NCBI GenBank assembly: GCA_004211785.1
Contig: SHBX01000015.1
Location: 1-58,355, forward strand
Origin: Winogradskyella sp.
Lineage (GTDB): Bacteria > Bacteroidota > Bacteroidia > Flavobacteriales > Flavobacteriaceae
Direction: 5' to 3'
DNA: 58,355 bases
Shown here: one piece after another, positions 17,071 through 26,959 of the stretch
Numbering within the stretch: the stretch's first letter is position 1
How the letters are laid out: each line of letters starts with the position of its first letter
Position numbers and translations under genes: made by a program
Notes under the pieces: model-generated
What the model was told of the DNA's origin: nothing
Databases searched by the model: none
The model's input: only the letters and a program-made list of their open reading frames with translations

Positions 17071-19476
17071 ATGCTTAAAAATTATTTCAAAATAGCATTT
17101 AGAAACCTTCTTAAAAACAAGGTGTATTCATTCATCAATATATCTGGTTTGGCTATAGGGATGGCAGCTACATTACTAATTGGACTTTGGATTTATGATG
17201 AGCTAAACTACGACAGTTACTTTAAAGAAAAGAAGACAATAGCTCAGGTTTTTCAGCATGAATCATCCAATAACAATATTGATACAGGTCCTGCAATTCC
17301 TAGACCACTTGAGTTTGCATTACGTGAAGACCATGCCGACAATTTTAAGCATATTATTATGTCTTCTTGGGAACAACCAAGATATCTGAAATATGGAGAA
17401 ACAAATATTAATCGTCTAGGAAATGCTATGCAAGAAAGCGCAACAGAAATGTTGAATCTTGATATTGTTCAAGGAATAAGAGATGGATTAAAGGAGAAGA
17501 ATTCAATTATGCTTTCTCAATCTACATCGACTGCTTTATTTGGAGATGACATTGCGATAGGAAAAATTGTAAAAGTTAATAATGAAGATGACCTCATTGT
17601 AACTGGTGTTTATAAAGATATACCAGAGAATAATTCATTTAGTGAGATGGATTATCTCATGCCTTGGAAGCATTATATCACTACACAACCTTGGTTAGAA
17701 GGAGCCAAAACATCATGGGGAAATAGTTCATTTCAATGTTTTGTTCAAATTAATGATAATACAACCATGGAAGCGGTTTCTTATAAAATTAGAGATGTTA
17801 AGAAAATTGGCGATCCAGGCGAAGCAGAATTCAATCCAGAAATGTTCTTATTTCCAATGGAAGATTGGTATTTAAGAGGTGATTTTGAAAATGGTTTACA
17901 AGCAGGAGGAAGAATAGAAAATGTATGGTTATTTGGAGTAATAGGTTTGTTTGTGCTATTGTTGGCATGTATCAATTTTGTAAACCTAAGTACCGCGCGT
18001 TCTGAAAAACGAGCGACAGAAGTTGGGATTAGAAAATCTATTGGATCTCAACGAGGCCAGCTTATATTTCAGTTCTTGAGTGAATCGTTTTTAATTGTTC
18101 TTCTATCATTTGTATTTGCACTTGGAATCGTGTTATTATTTTTAAATGGATTTAATAATCTTGCGAGCAAAGCGATTGTATTTCCTTGGACAAATATTCA
18201 ATTTTGGTTAGTGTCTTTAGTTTTCGTAATAGTAACTTCATTTTTAGCTGGCAGCTATCCAGCATTGTACTTATCATCTTTTAACCCAGTAACTGTTTTA
18301 AAAGGCACATTTAAAGCAGGTCGTTATTCTTCATTACCAAGAAAAGTATTGGTAGTAGCTCAATTTACAGTGTCTATTGCTTTAATCATTGGAACTTTAG
18401 TTGTAATGAATCAAATTCAATTTAGTAAAGACAGACCAGTTGGTTATGATAGAGAAGGTTTAGTTCAAATCCCTGTGATGAGTTCAGAATTTGTGGGTAA
18501 GCATGAAACTATGCGAACTCAATTTGTGGCATCTGGAGGTGCTACTAGTATGACGACACTTAGTGGTCCAACAACAGATGTATGGTCTAACCGTAGTGGT
18601 TTTATATGGGAAGGGAAATCGCCAGGTTTTCAAGAGGACTTGGCATATACAACCGTTAATTATGATTTTGTTAAAACTTTAGGGTTAAAACTTATTGAAG
18701 GTAGAGATTTCTCTCGTGAGTTTTCAACCGATTCTAATGCTGTAATTCTTAATGAAACCGCAGTAAAATATATGGGATTGCAAGATCCAATAGGGAAATT
18801 TATTAGAGATTCTGATATAGATGACCCAAATCCAGAACCGTCATTAAAGATTGTTGGTATTATAGACGATATGATTGTACAATCACCATACAGTCCTGTA
18901 AAACAAGCGATGTATGTGTTTGAACGTTATGGTAATATAGCTTTCTATAACTTGAGATTAAATCCTGAAAAAAGTACAAGTGAGAGTTTAGCACTTATTG
19001 AAAATGTATTTAAAAAGAATTTTCCAGACACACCATTTGATTATCAATTTGTGGATGAGGAGTATGGGAAAAAATTCCGTTCAGAAGAGCGCGTAGCTAG
19101 TTTAGCGAGAGTATTTACTGGATTGGCCATATTTATTAGTTGTTTGGGCTTGTTTGGATTAGCATCGTTTGTTGCAGAACAACGTACCAAGGAAATAGGT
19201 GTTCGTAAAGTATTAGGTGCATCTATAAGTCAGTTGTGGATTCTATTATCTAAAGATTTTATCACTTTAGTAACCATAGCTTTAATCATAGCTTCACCAT
19301 TGGCTTATTATGTTATGAGTGGTTGGTTACAAAAATTCCCATATCGTACATCATTAGGATGGGACGTATTTATGATTGCCTGCATAGGGGCTCTTATAAT
19401 TACATTAATCACAGTAAGTTTTCAGGCTATTAAAGCTGCAACTTCTAACCCTGTGAAATCTTTACGAACAGAGTAA
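17071..19476 (+). CDS. FtsX/MacB-type ABC permease, paralogue 1
   Basis: An 801-residue permease. Predicted layout: transmembrane segment 1 at about 21-42, a large extracytoplasmic MacB_PCD-like domain, three segments at about 285-308, 333-358 and 378-400, a fifth at about 426-448, a second extracytoplasmic domain, then segments at about 680-705, 730-752 and 768-792. This is two FtsX cores fused in one chain. The first core carries TEVGIRKSIGSQRGQLIFQF and the second TKEIGVRKVLGAS. The C-terminus is the family tail NPVKSLRTE. It is the first of six tandem paralogues and follows the adaptor and ATPase genes. MacB-type proteins extrude substrates from the periplasm by mechanotransmission rather than moving them across the membrane; the substrate here is unknown. 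Confidence 0.93.
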   Translation: MLKNYFKIAFRNLLKNKVYSFINISGLAIGMAATLLIGLWIYDELNYDSYFKEKKTIAQVFQHESSNNNIDTGPAIPRPLEFALREDHADNFKHIIMSSWEQPRYLKYGETNINRLGNAMQESATEMLNLDIVQGIRDGLKEKNSIMLSQSTSTALFGDDIAIGKIVKVNNEDDLIVTGVYKDIPENNSFSEMDYLMPWKHYITTQPWLEGAKTSWGNSSFQCFVQINDNTTMEAVSYKIRDVKKIGDPGEAEFNPEMFLFPMEDWYLRGDFENGLQAGGRIENVWLFGVIGLFVLLLACINFVNLSTARSEKRATEVGIRKSIGSQRGQLIFQFLSESFLIVLLSFVFALGIVLLFLNGFNNLASKAIVFPWTNIQFWLVSLVFVIVTSFLAGSYPALYLSSFNPVTVLKGTFKAGRYSSLPRKVLVVAQFTVSIALIIGTLVVMNQIQFSKDRPVGYDREGLVQIPVMSSEFVGKHETMRTQFVASGGATSMTTLSGPTTDVWSNRSGFIWEGKSPGFQEDLAYTTVNYDFVKTLGLKLIEGRDFSREFSTDSNAVILNETAVKYMGLQDPIGKFIRDSDIDDPNPEPSLKIVGIIDDMIVQSPYSPVKQAMYVFERYGNIAFYNLRLNPEKSTSESLALIENVFKKNFPDTPFDYQFVDEEYGKKFRSEERVASLARVFTGLAIFISCLGLFGLASFVAEQRTKEIGVRKVLGASISQLWILLSKDFITLVTIALIIASPLAYYVMSGWLQKFPYRTSLGWDVFMIACIGALIITLITVSFQAIKAATSNPVKSLRTE

Positions 19477-19503
19477 TTGTCATCAATTAAAAGTCAAACA
19501 ATC

Positions 19504-21888
19504 ATGATTAAAAATTATTTCAAAATAGCATGGAGAAGCCTTATTAAGAACAAGGTATATTCATTAATCAATCTATCTGGATTGACTATTGGAATGACAT
19601 GTTTTATTTTAATAGCTTTCTATATCCAGTTTGAACTTAGTTATGATAAGCATATTGAAAATTCAGACCGTATATATAGAATTGTTCAACAACAAGAAGG
19701 TAATACTTACAGAGGGACAGACTATTTTGCATTGGCACCATTGCCACTGAGTACGTCTATAAAACAAGATTTTCCTGAAGTAGAGTCTATTACTAATTTA
19801 GATGTCTGGAATACATTACTTGTTAATGATAATGAGTCCTATACTGAAAGAGGGCTTTTTACAACAATATCCTTTTTCGATGTTTTTAAGACACCAATTA
19901 TAGAAGGAGTAGGTAGGGAAGCTTTAAGCGAATCCAATACCATTTTATTGACTCAGTCATTATCTAAAAAAATATTTGGTGATGTATCTTCTATTGGGGA
20001 AACTGTTTTATACAATAAAGAGCTTTTGACTGTTAAAGGTATTGTAGCTGATCCACCAAAAAATCAACACTTTACTTATAGTTTTATTACGTCTATAAAA
20101 AAGAATTTTCAATATGAGAATGATCTTACAGATTGGGTGAGCAATAATTATCATGGATATTTAAAACTAAAGGAGGGCCAAGACTATTATGCATTAGAGA
20201 AGAAAATGTCTAGTTATGAAGATATAACAAAACCAGCCTATAAGGCTCAAGGTTTTCAATTTTATCCTAAATTTTCGTTACAACCACTCCAAGATATTCA
20301 TTTATACTCACAAATGAACAAAGAGATTGAGGTAAATGGCGACATAAAATATGTATATTTCTTTGCTTTACTAGCAATCATAATTCTTGTTTTAGCATCT
20401 ATTAACTATATGAACTTGGCTACGTCTAGGTCCGCTCATAGAACTAAAGAAGTTGGTGTCTTCAAAACCCTAGGCGCAGGTAAGCGAAATTTGGTTTTTC
20501 AGTATTTAAGCGAATCTATAGTACTTACAGTATTTAGTTTTGTTGCCGCAATGTTATTGGTAGTCTTATTACTTCCTGAATTCAATAAACTATTAGGCAA
20601 AAATATTCCATTTAATATAATTGGTAATGGTTGGTTGTTCATAGGAATGCTATTTGTTGCAATACTAATAGGTTGTTTGTCGGGTTTATATCCAGCAGTA
20701 TTCTTATCTAAAATCAATCCTGTTTCAGCGCTCAAAGGAGGCTCTTTTAAAAATCATAAAAGTAAATCTTTGCTAAGAAATTCATTAGTTGTTGGACAGT
20801 TTGTCGCAGCTATAGCATTGATTACAGGTAGTATTATAATTTCTCAGCAATTAAGCTTTATACAAGAAAAAAAACTTGGTTACAATAAGGATCATGTAAT
20901 GCATGTGCCTTATTTCAATGAAGGTATTTATGACAAAGAAAATGTAATTAGAAAAGAACTTTTAAGTCATCCAAATATTAATAAGGTTTCTATAAGTACA
21001 CAATTACCAATTAATGTTACAAGTCAAGGTCCTATTGATACTTGGGAAGGAAACTTAGATAAGCAGCAGCTTTACGTGTATAGAACATATGTTGATTATG
21101 AATTTTTAGACCTCTTTGAGATGAACATGATTGAAGGTCGTAGATTTTCTAAAAAAATAGCCTCAGATTCAACAGAAGCTTATATAATTAATGAAGCAGC
21201 ACTTAAAAAATTAGGATGGGAAACTGCTGTCGGGAAAAAGTTTGATCGTGGAACGGTAATAGGTGTCGTTGAAGATTTTCATTTGCAGACATTCGATTTG
21301 TCTATAGAGCCACTCTACATTAGAATGCGGAGGGAAAGATGGAATAAAAACTATGGGCAGGTAATATTAAAAGTAAACCTTGATGATGTTGAGAGTACTA
21401 AAAGTTTTATAGAGAAAACAATGAAGTCAGTTGCACCACTTGATGTCTTTGAAGTCAAGTTTATGGATAATACTTATTTGGAATTCTATGAAGAAGAAAA
21501 AAGATTAGGTAAAGCTTTCAATCTCTTTGCTTTATTGGCTTTGTTTATAGCTGGAATAGGGTTGTTTGGTTTGGTTTCATTTCACGTTTTTCAACGGACC
21601 AAAGAAATAGGTGTTAGAAAAGTACTGGGGTCTTCAGTATTTGATATTGTTAGGTTGATATCTAAGGAATTTCTCAAACTTATTTTAGTAGCTTTTTTAG
21701 TTGCAACTCCTTTAGCTTATTATCTAATGAGTACTTGGTTACAAGATTATATTTATAGAATTGAAATAAGGTTGTGGGTTTTTGCTTTTGCAGGTTTTAT
21801 AGCTGTTTTAATAGCATTAATTACTATTGTTTCACAGGTTGTTAAAGCTGCAACTAAAAATCCTATTGAAGCGCTTAAAACAGAATAA
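19504..21888 (+). CDS. FtsX/MacB-type ABC permease, paralogue 2
   Basis: A 794-residue permease with the same eight-segment, two-domain layout. The start is the ATG at 19504, where the common N-terminus (MIKNYFKIAWRSLIKNKVYS) begins; a TTG at 19477 would only add nine unrelated residues. It lies 27 bp after permease 1. The first core reads TKEVGVFKTLGAGKRNLVFQY, with F in place of the usual R before K. The tail is NPIEALKTE, and the last helix (VSQVVKAATKN) departs from the SFQAIKAA found in four of the others. The first 36 bp around its start are identical to those of permease 3, a sign of duplication or conversion. Confidence 0.93.
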   Translation: MIKNYFKIAWRSLIKNKVYSLINLSGLTIGMTCFILIAFYIQFELSYDKHIENSDRIYRIVQQQEGNTYRGTDYFALAPLPLSTSIKQDFPEVESITNLDVWNTLLVNDNESYTERGLFTTISFFDVFKTPIIEGVGREALSESNTILLTQSLSKKIFGDVSSIGETVLYNKELLTVKGIVADPPKNQHFTYSFITSIKKNFQYENDLTDWVSNNYHGYLKLKEGQDYYALEKKMSSYEDITKPAYKAQGFQFYPKFSLQPLQDIHLYSQMNKEIEVNGDIKYVYFFALLAIIILVLASINYMNLATSRSAHRTKEVGVFKTLGAGKRNLVFQYLSESIVLTVFSFVAAMLLVVLLLPEFNKLLGKNIPFNIIGNGWLFIGMLFVAILIGCLSGLYPAVFLSKINPVSALKGGSFKNHKSKSLLRNSLVVGQFVAAIALITGSIIISQQLSFIQEKKLGYNKDHVMHVPYFNEGIYDKENVIRKELLSHPNINKVSISTQLPINVTSQGPIDTWEGNLDKQQLYVYRTYVDYEFLDLFEMNMIEGRRFSKKIASDSTEAYIINEAALKKLGWETAVGKKFDRGTVIGVVEDFHLQTFDLSIEPLYIRMRRERWNKNYGQVILKVNLDDVESTKSFIEKTMKSVAPLDVFEVKFMDNTYLEFYEEEKRLGKAFNLFALLALFIAGIGLFGLVSFHVFQRTKEIGVRKVLGSSVFDIVRLISKEFLKLILVAFLVATPLAYYLMSTWLQDYIYRIEIRLWVFAFAGFIAVLIALITIVSQVVKAATKNPIEALKTE

Positions 21889-21911
21889 ATCAATCAAAAG
21901 AACGAATAGTC

Positions 21912-24344
21912 ATGATTAAAAATTATTTCAAAATAGCATGGAGAAGTCTTTTAAAGAAGAAAGGGTTTACGACTATTAATATTATTGGTTTATCATTAGG
22001 TATAGGTTGCTTTATTATGATTTCTATGTTCGTGATTGATGAGATAAGCTATGATAGGTATCATGAGAAAGCAAATCGTATTTATCGTATTAATTCTGAT
22101 GTTATTTTTGGTGGCACCGAATTGAATATGGCTGTTACTTCAGATCCAATGGGAGAAGTCTTAAAAAGCGATTATCCAGAGGTTGAAGATTATGTGAGGT
22201 TTTATGCATCGCAAGGGTCTAAGTTAATAAAAAAAGGAAACGAATATATTAATGAAACAGCATTTGCGCATGCCGACTCTACCTTATTTAATGTCTTTTC
22301 TTTACCTGCAATTATTGGAGATACGACAACATCACTTAACGACCCTAATACAGTAGTTATTACAGAAACAGCTGCCAATCGGTATTTTGGTAGCCCTGAA
22401 TTAGCTATAGGGCAGTTTTTAGAAACTGATGATAACGAAAAGACATTATATAAAGTAACTTCAGTTATTGAGGATATACCCAGAAATTCGCATTTCAATT
22501 TCGATTTCTTTTTTTCCATGGCTAATGTAAATTATGATTTCGGAAATTATTTAAGCCATAATTTTCATACGTATGTGCTATTAAAAGAAAATGCTAATTA
22601 TAAAGTTTTTAATAAGAATTTTAAGGAGGTTATTGATAAATATTTACTTCCTCAAGCTGCACAATTCATTGAAATTTCTAGTATGGATGATTTTGAAGCG
22701 AGTGGAAATAAATTGGAATATTCTTTAATGCCACTTACGGATATACATCTGCACTCCTCGAGAGGTATTGAATTAAGTGCAAATGGTAACATTCAATACG
22801 TTTATATTTTTTCTGCCGCCGCACTTTTTATATTATTGATTGCTTGTATAAATTTTATAAACCTTACAACAGCAAGATCTTCTGGTAGAGCAAAAGAAGT
22901 TGGCATTCGTAAAGTTTTAGGTTCCGAAAAAAGAGCACTAATAGGGCAGTTCTTAACAGAGTCAACCTTAATTGCAATTTTAGCACTTTTTGTCGGCTTA
23001 TTGTTTGTATGGTTATCTTTAGGTTGGTTTAATGGTGTCTCAGGAAAAGAAATGTTAATGACGTCTTTGTTGAGTCCTAAATTTTTAATTTTCATTTTTG
23101 TATTACCATTTATAGTAGGTGGATTGGCTGGTGCATATCCAGCATTCTTCTTATCATCTTTTCAGCCCATTAAAGTTTTAAAAGGGAAACTATCATTAGG
23201 TAATAAGAAAAACATCTTAAGGAATTTTTTGGTCGTATTCCAATTTGCAACATCTATCATACTCATAGTTGGTACTATAGTTATCTATAAACAACTCAAT
23301 CATATTCAAAATTCAAATTTAGGATTTAATAAAGACCAAGTGGTAATCGTTAATAATTCTGGGTTGACAGGTGAAACTAGGCAATCTCTAAAAAATGAAA
23401 TTGAACAATTAACCGAAGTAAAGTCAGCTTCGTTTGCAGGGTATTTGCCAGTAGGTGGTTCTTCACGATCAGATACAACATTTTCAACGGAAACGGTTAT
23501 GACAGAATCCAATGGATTTAATATGCAGTATTGGAACGTCGATTATGACTATTTAGAAACCATAGGTATGGACATGAAATTAGGGCGAAATTTCTCTAGA
23601 GATTTTGGTTCAGATTCAACAGGAATCATCTTAAATGAAACAGCTGTTAAATTAGCCGGATTAATAAATCCTATCGGGAAAAAACTATATACAACTGATG
23701 GTGATGGAAGTCTTGAAGCCTATACCATTATTGGCGTAGTTGAAAATTTCAATTTTGCATCCCTACGCGAAAATGTTGGAGGATTATGTATGCAACTAGG
23801 ACATAATAGTTGGGAAACTGCTTATAGATTCAGTACAGCAGATGTTAGTGGTCTATTAGCTACAATTGAAAATAAATACAAGGCTGTAGCTCCAGGTATG
23901 CCATTTAAATATGAATTTTTGGATGAAGCTTTCGATAATATGTATCGACAAGAAAGACGTGTTGGTAAAGTTGCAATGGCTTTTGCCATACTTGCTATAA
24001 TTATTGCCTGTTTGGGCTTATTTGGATTAGCAACGTATATCGCAGAGCAACGTACCAAGGAAATCGGAATACGCAAAGTATTAGGTGCTTCTGTAACTAA
24101 TATTATAAGAATGCTGTCTAAAGACTTTGTGAGGTTGGTCATTCTTGCCTTTATTATTGCAACACCAATTGCTTGGTGGTTTATGAACAAGTGGCTACAA
24201 GAGTTTGCTTTTAGAATAGATCTTAATTGGGAAATTTTTGCAGTTACTGGATTTGTCGCATTAGTAGTAGCCCTTATAACATTAAGCTTTCAGGCTATTA
24301 AAGCTGCAGTCGCTAACCCAGTAGATAGTCTGAAAACGGAATAA
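21912..24344 (+). CDS. FtsX/MacB-type ABC permease, paralogue 3
   Basis: An 810-residue permease, the longest of the six, 23 bp after permease 2 and last in the first unit. It begins MIKNYFKIAWRSLLKKKG and ends NPVDSLKTE. The first core reads AKEVGIRKVLGSEKRALIGQF and the second TKEIGIRKVLGASVTNIIRM. The two extracytoplasmic domains differ strongly from those of its neighbours while the membrane cores stay alike, so the six copies may recognise different substrates or partners. A 233-bp gap with a full regulatory module separates it from permease 4. Confidence 0.93.
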   Translation: MIKNYFKIAWRSLLKKKGFTTINIIGLSLGIGCFIMISMFVIDEISYDRYHEKANRIYRINSDVIFGGTELNMAVTSDPMGEVLKSDYPEVEDYVRFYASQGSKLIKKGNEYINETAFAHADSTLFNVFSLPAIIGDTTTSLNDPNTVVITETAANRYFGSPELAIGQFLETDDNEKTLYKVTSVIEDIPRNSHFNFDFFFSMANVNYDFGNYLSHNFHTYVLLKENANYKVFNKNFKEVIDKYLLPQAAQFIEISSMDDFEASGNKLEYSLMPLTDIHLHSSRGIELSANGNIQYVYIFSAAALFILLIACINFINLTTARSSGRAKEVGIRKVLGSEKRALIGQFLTESTLIAILALFVGLLFVWLSLGWFNGVSGKEMLMTSLLSPKFLIFIFVLPFIVGGLAGAYPAFFLSSFQPIKVLKGKLSLGNKKNILRNFLVVFQFATSIILIVGTIVIYKQLNHIQNSNLGFNKDQVVIVNNSGLTGETRQSLKNEIEQLTEVKSASFAGYLPVGGSSRSDTTFSTETVMTESNGFNMQYWNVDYDYLETIGMDMKLGRNFSRDFGSDSTGIILNETAVKLAGLINPIGKKLYTTDGDGSLEAYTIIGVVENFNFASLRENVGGLCMQLGHNSWETAYRFSTADVSGLLATIENKYKAVAPGMPFKYEFLDEAFDNMYRQERRVGKVAMAFAILAIIIACLGLFGLATYIAEQRTKEIGIRKVLGASVTNIIRMLSKDFVRLVILAFIIATPIAWWFMNKWLQEFAFRIDLNWEIFAVTGFVALVVALITLSFQAIKAAVANPVDSLKTE

Positions 24345-24415
24345 GTCAACTTACACCGAACCAGTTTCTAGCATGAAACGATGAAATAATAATTATCTAT
24401 TTATTTGAATTTTTA

Positions 24416-24459
24416 AAGTGTTCGATTACGAACAAAAACTGTATCAAAATCGGACACTT
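24416..24459 (+). promoter_or_regulatory. Enhancer-like site pair B (NtrC-type activator)
   Basis: A 44-bp element with inverted copies GTGTTCGATTACGAACA and, on the other strand, GTGTCCGATTTTGATACA. Length and outer arms match elements A and C. It sits in the gap after permease 3 and ends 51 bp before the -24 GG of promoter B. Confidence 0.78.
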
Positions 24460-24507
24460 TTATTTTTACAACTAAACGTAATTGATTGATTTTTAGATAA
24501 TTAATTC

Positions 24508-24525
24508 TTTGGCATCATCTTCACT
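24508..24525 (+). promoter_or_regulatory. Sigma-54-like promoter B
   Basis: TTTGGCATCATCTTCACT, identical over all 18 bases to promoter A and followed by the same TATATAAATAG. It lies about 52 bp before the start of permease 4 and marks a second transcription unit within the permease array. Confidence 0.68.
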
Positions 24526-24577
24526 ATATAAATAGAGAAAAGGAGTGGTTAAATCATCAATCAAAAAATAAGACATC

Positions 24578-26932
24578 ATGATAATCAATTATATAAAAAT
24601 AGCATTTAGAACCTTACTTAAAAACAAAGGTTATAGTTTCCTTAATATTTTTGGCTTAGCCATAGGTATTACTTGCGCAAGCTTAATCTTTCTATGGGTC
24701 GAAGATGAGTTAAGTTTTAATCAATCTTTTCCTAATCAAGACCAAGTGTATTATGTGCCTACTAATCAAAATTACGAGGGTGAATGGAGAACATTTTATT
24801 CTACTCCAGGACCTTTAGCACAAGATATGTTAAATGATATTCCTGGTATTGTTAAAGCATCAAGATCAAACTTGCAAGAGTGTCTTTTTGCTGTTGGAGA
24901 TAATTCTATTACAAGAGTAGGAAGATATGCAGATGCAGACTTCTTAGATATTTTTAGTTTAAAATTTATTGAAGGAAAAAGAGATGATGCTTTTAAAAAT
25001 CCTGAGGCTATTGTACTAACAAGAGAAATAGCAGAGCAACTTTTCGGCAAAGGAGAAAAAGCTCTAGGAAAAGTAATTAGAGTAAATGATAAAGACAATC
25101 ACTTAGTTACAGGAGTTATTGAGGATTTACCAAAGAATACAACTTTTAAATTCGATTGGGTAGCGCCTTTTGAACGTTATCAAGAAGGCGAAGATTGGAT
25201 GTTAGAGTATGGTAACAATTTTTCAGACACATTTGTAGAATTAGCACCAGAATCTAATTTTAAAACGGTTGACAGTCAAGTAAGAGCTATAATAGGTAAG
25301 AAGGAAGAGAATACTTCAGATTATGCATTTTTGCATTCTATAAAAGATTGGCATCTACGTTCAAAATTTGAAGGAGGAGTCATAGTAGGTGGTCGTATTA
25401 CTTATGTGCGTCTGTTTACAATTATTGCTTTTATAATACTACTAATAGCCTGTATAAATTTTATGAACCTAAGTACTGCACGTAGTGAAAAGCGTGCTAA
25501 TGAGGTTGGTGTCAGAAAAGCTATGGGTTCTGGTAGAGGTCGCTTAATTACACAATTTATTTCGGAAGCTTTAATATTATCATTTATTGCAACACTATTT
25601 AGTGTTATTCTATTAGCTGTTTTACTACCTCAGTTTAATCTAATCATAGATAAAACATTAACATTGGGCTTATCTAATCCTGTACATGTTATTAGTATAG
25701 TTGGTATTGCTCTAGTTTGCGGGCTTTTAGCGGGCATATATCCGGCATTTTATTTGTCATCATTTAAGCCTGTAGAAGTATTGAAAGGCTTAAGAGTAAC
25801 TGAAGGCTCTGCAACATTAATCCGTAAAGGTTTAGTTGTTGGGCAGTTTACAATTTCAATAGTCTTTATAATTGTTACCATTTTAGTCTACCAACAAATT
25901 CAACATGCAAAAAATAGGGAGCTGGGCTATGATAAGGACCAATTATTATCTATGCGAATTGACGAAGAGTTCTTTCCTAAATTTGATGTCGTTCAACAAG
26001 ATTTAATAAGATCTGGAGCTGTAGAGAATGCTGCTTTATGTAATTCGCAATTACTTTCGGGAGGAAATAATGGCTCTGGTTTTACCTGGAAAGGTGGTAC
26101 AGATACCGAAGATGTATTGATTTCTTTTAGAAATATTTCACAAGGCTTTTTTGATACAACTGGGATGGAAGTTATAAAAGGACGTGGTTTTAGTAATAAT
26201 ATTGAGGCAGATAGTACCTATGCATTAGTTTCAGAATCCTTAGCGAGAATGATGGGAGATGAAAACCCGATTGGAAATGTTATTGCTAGAGGAGAAGATA
26301 CTTTTGAAATTATTGGAGTAGTTAAAGATTATGTCTATGGTGATATGTATGATGCCAGTGATCCAGTACTCTTTATGCATTTCCATGGTTATTCAAGATA
26401 TATGTACATCAAAACGAAAGCAGGAGTTCCTATTAATGAAGCACTCTCAAGTATAGAATCTGTAATGAAAAAACACAATCCAGCATATCCGTTTGAGTAT
26501 ACCTTTGTTGATGAAGCCTTTGATGCGAAATTTAGAAATGAACAATTAGTAGGCGAACTATCTCAAATATTTGCCATACTAGCAATACTTATTTCTTGTT
26601 TAGGTCTTTTTGGTTTGGCTGCTTATACTGCTGAAAAGCGTAGAAAAGAAATAGGCGTACGCAAAGTTTTAGGCGCTAGTGTATCGGGTATAGTAAAATT
26701 GTTGTCAAAGGACTTTTTAAAGTTGGTGGCTATATCAATTTTAATAGCCATTCCAATAGCGTGGTATTTTATGCAAGATTGGCTTCAAGATTATGCATAT
26801 CGTATAGAAATTAATGTTTGGGTTTTTATAATAGCAGGAGTAGTTGCCATCTTAATTGCGATGCTTACGGTAAGTTTTCAGGCTATTAAAGCTGCAATTG
26901 CAAATCCGGCAGATAGTTTAAAAACAGAATAA
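24578..26932 (+). CDS. FtsX/MacB-type ABC permease, paralogue 4
   Basis: A 784-residue permease, the shortest of the six and the first gene behind module B. It begins MIINYIKIAFRTLLKNKGYS. The first core reads ANEVGVRKAMGSGRGRLITQF, the second RKEIGVRKVLGASVSGIVKL, and the tail is NPADSLKTE. Its overall pattern (WVEDELSFNQ after helix 1, the IKDWHLRSKFEGG segment before helix 2) is closest by eye to permeases 1 and 5. It shares a 27-bp identical patch near the 3' end with permease 1. Predicted to be an inner-membrane efflux permease; substrate unknown. Confidence 0.93.
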   Translation: MIINYIKIAFRTLLKNKGYSFLNIFGLAIGITCASLIFLWVEDELSFNQSFPNQDQVYYVPTNQNYEGEWRTFYSTPGPLAQDMLNDIPGIVKASRSNLQECLFAVGDNSITRVGRYADADFLDIFSLKFIEGKRDDAFKNPEAIVLTREIAEQLFGKGEKALGKVIRVNDKDNHLVTGVIEDLPKNTTFKFDWVAPFERYQEGEDWMLEYGNNFSDTFVELAPESNFKTVDSQVRAIIGKKEENTSDYAFLHSIKDWHLRSKFEGGVIVGGRITYVRLFTIIAFIILLIACINFMNLSTARSEKRANEVGVRKAMGSGRGRLITQFISEALILSFIATLFSVILLAVLLPQFNLIIDKTLTLGLSNPVHVISIVGIALVCGLLAGIYPAFYLSSFKPVEVLKGLRVTEGSATLIRKGLVVGQFTISIVFIIVTILVYQQIQHAKNRELGYDKDQLLSMRIDEEFFPKFDVVQQDLIRSGAVENAALCNSQLLSGGNNGSGFTWKGGTDTEDVLISFRNISQGFFDTTGMEVIKGRGFSNNIEADSTYALVSESLARMMGDENPIGNVIARGEDTFEIIGVVKDYVYGDMYDASDPVLFMHFHGYSRYMYIKTKAGVPINEALSSIESVMKKHNPAYPFEYTFVDEAFDAKFRNEQLVGELSQIFAILAILISCLGLFGLAAYTAEKRRKEIGVRKVLGASVSGIVKLLSKDFLKLVAISILIAIPIAWYFMQDWLQDYAYRIEINVWVFIIAGVVAILIAMLTVSFQAIKAAIANPADSLKTE

Positions 26933-26959
26933 TATCATCATCAATCAAAAAAAATCGTC

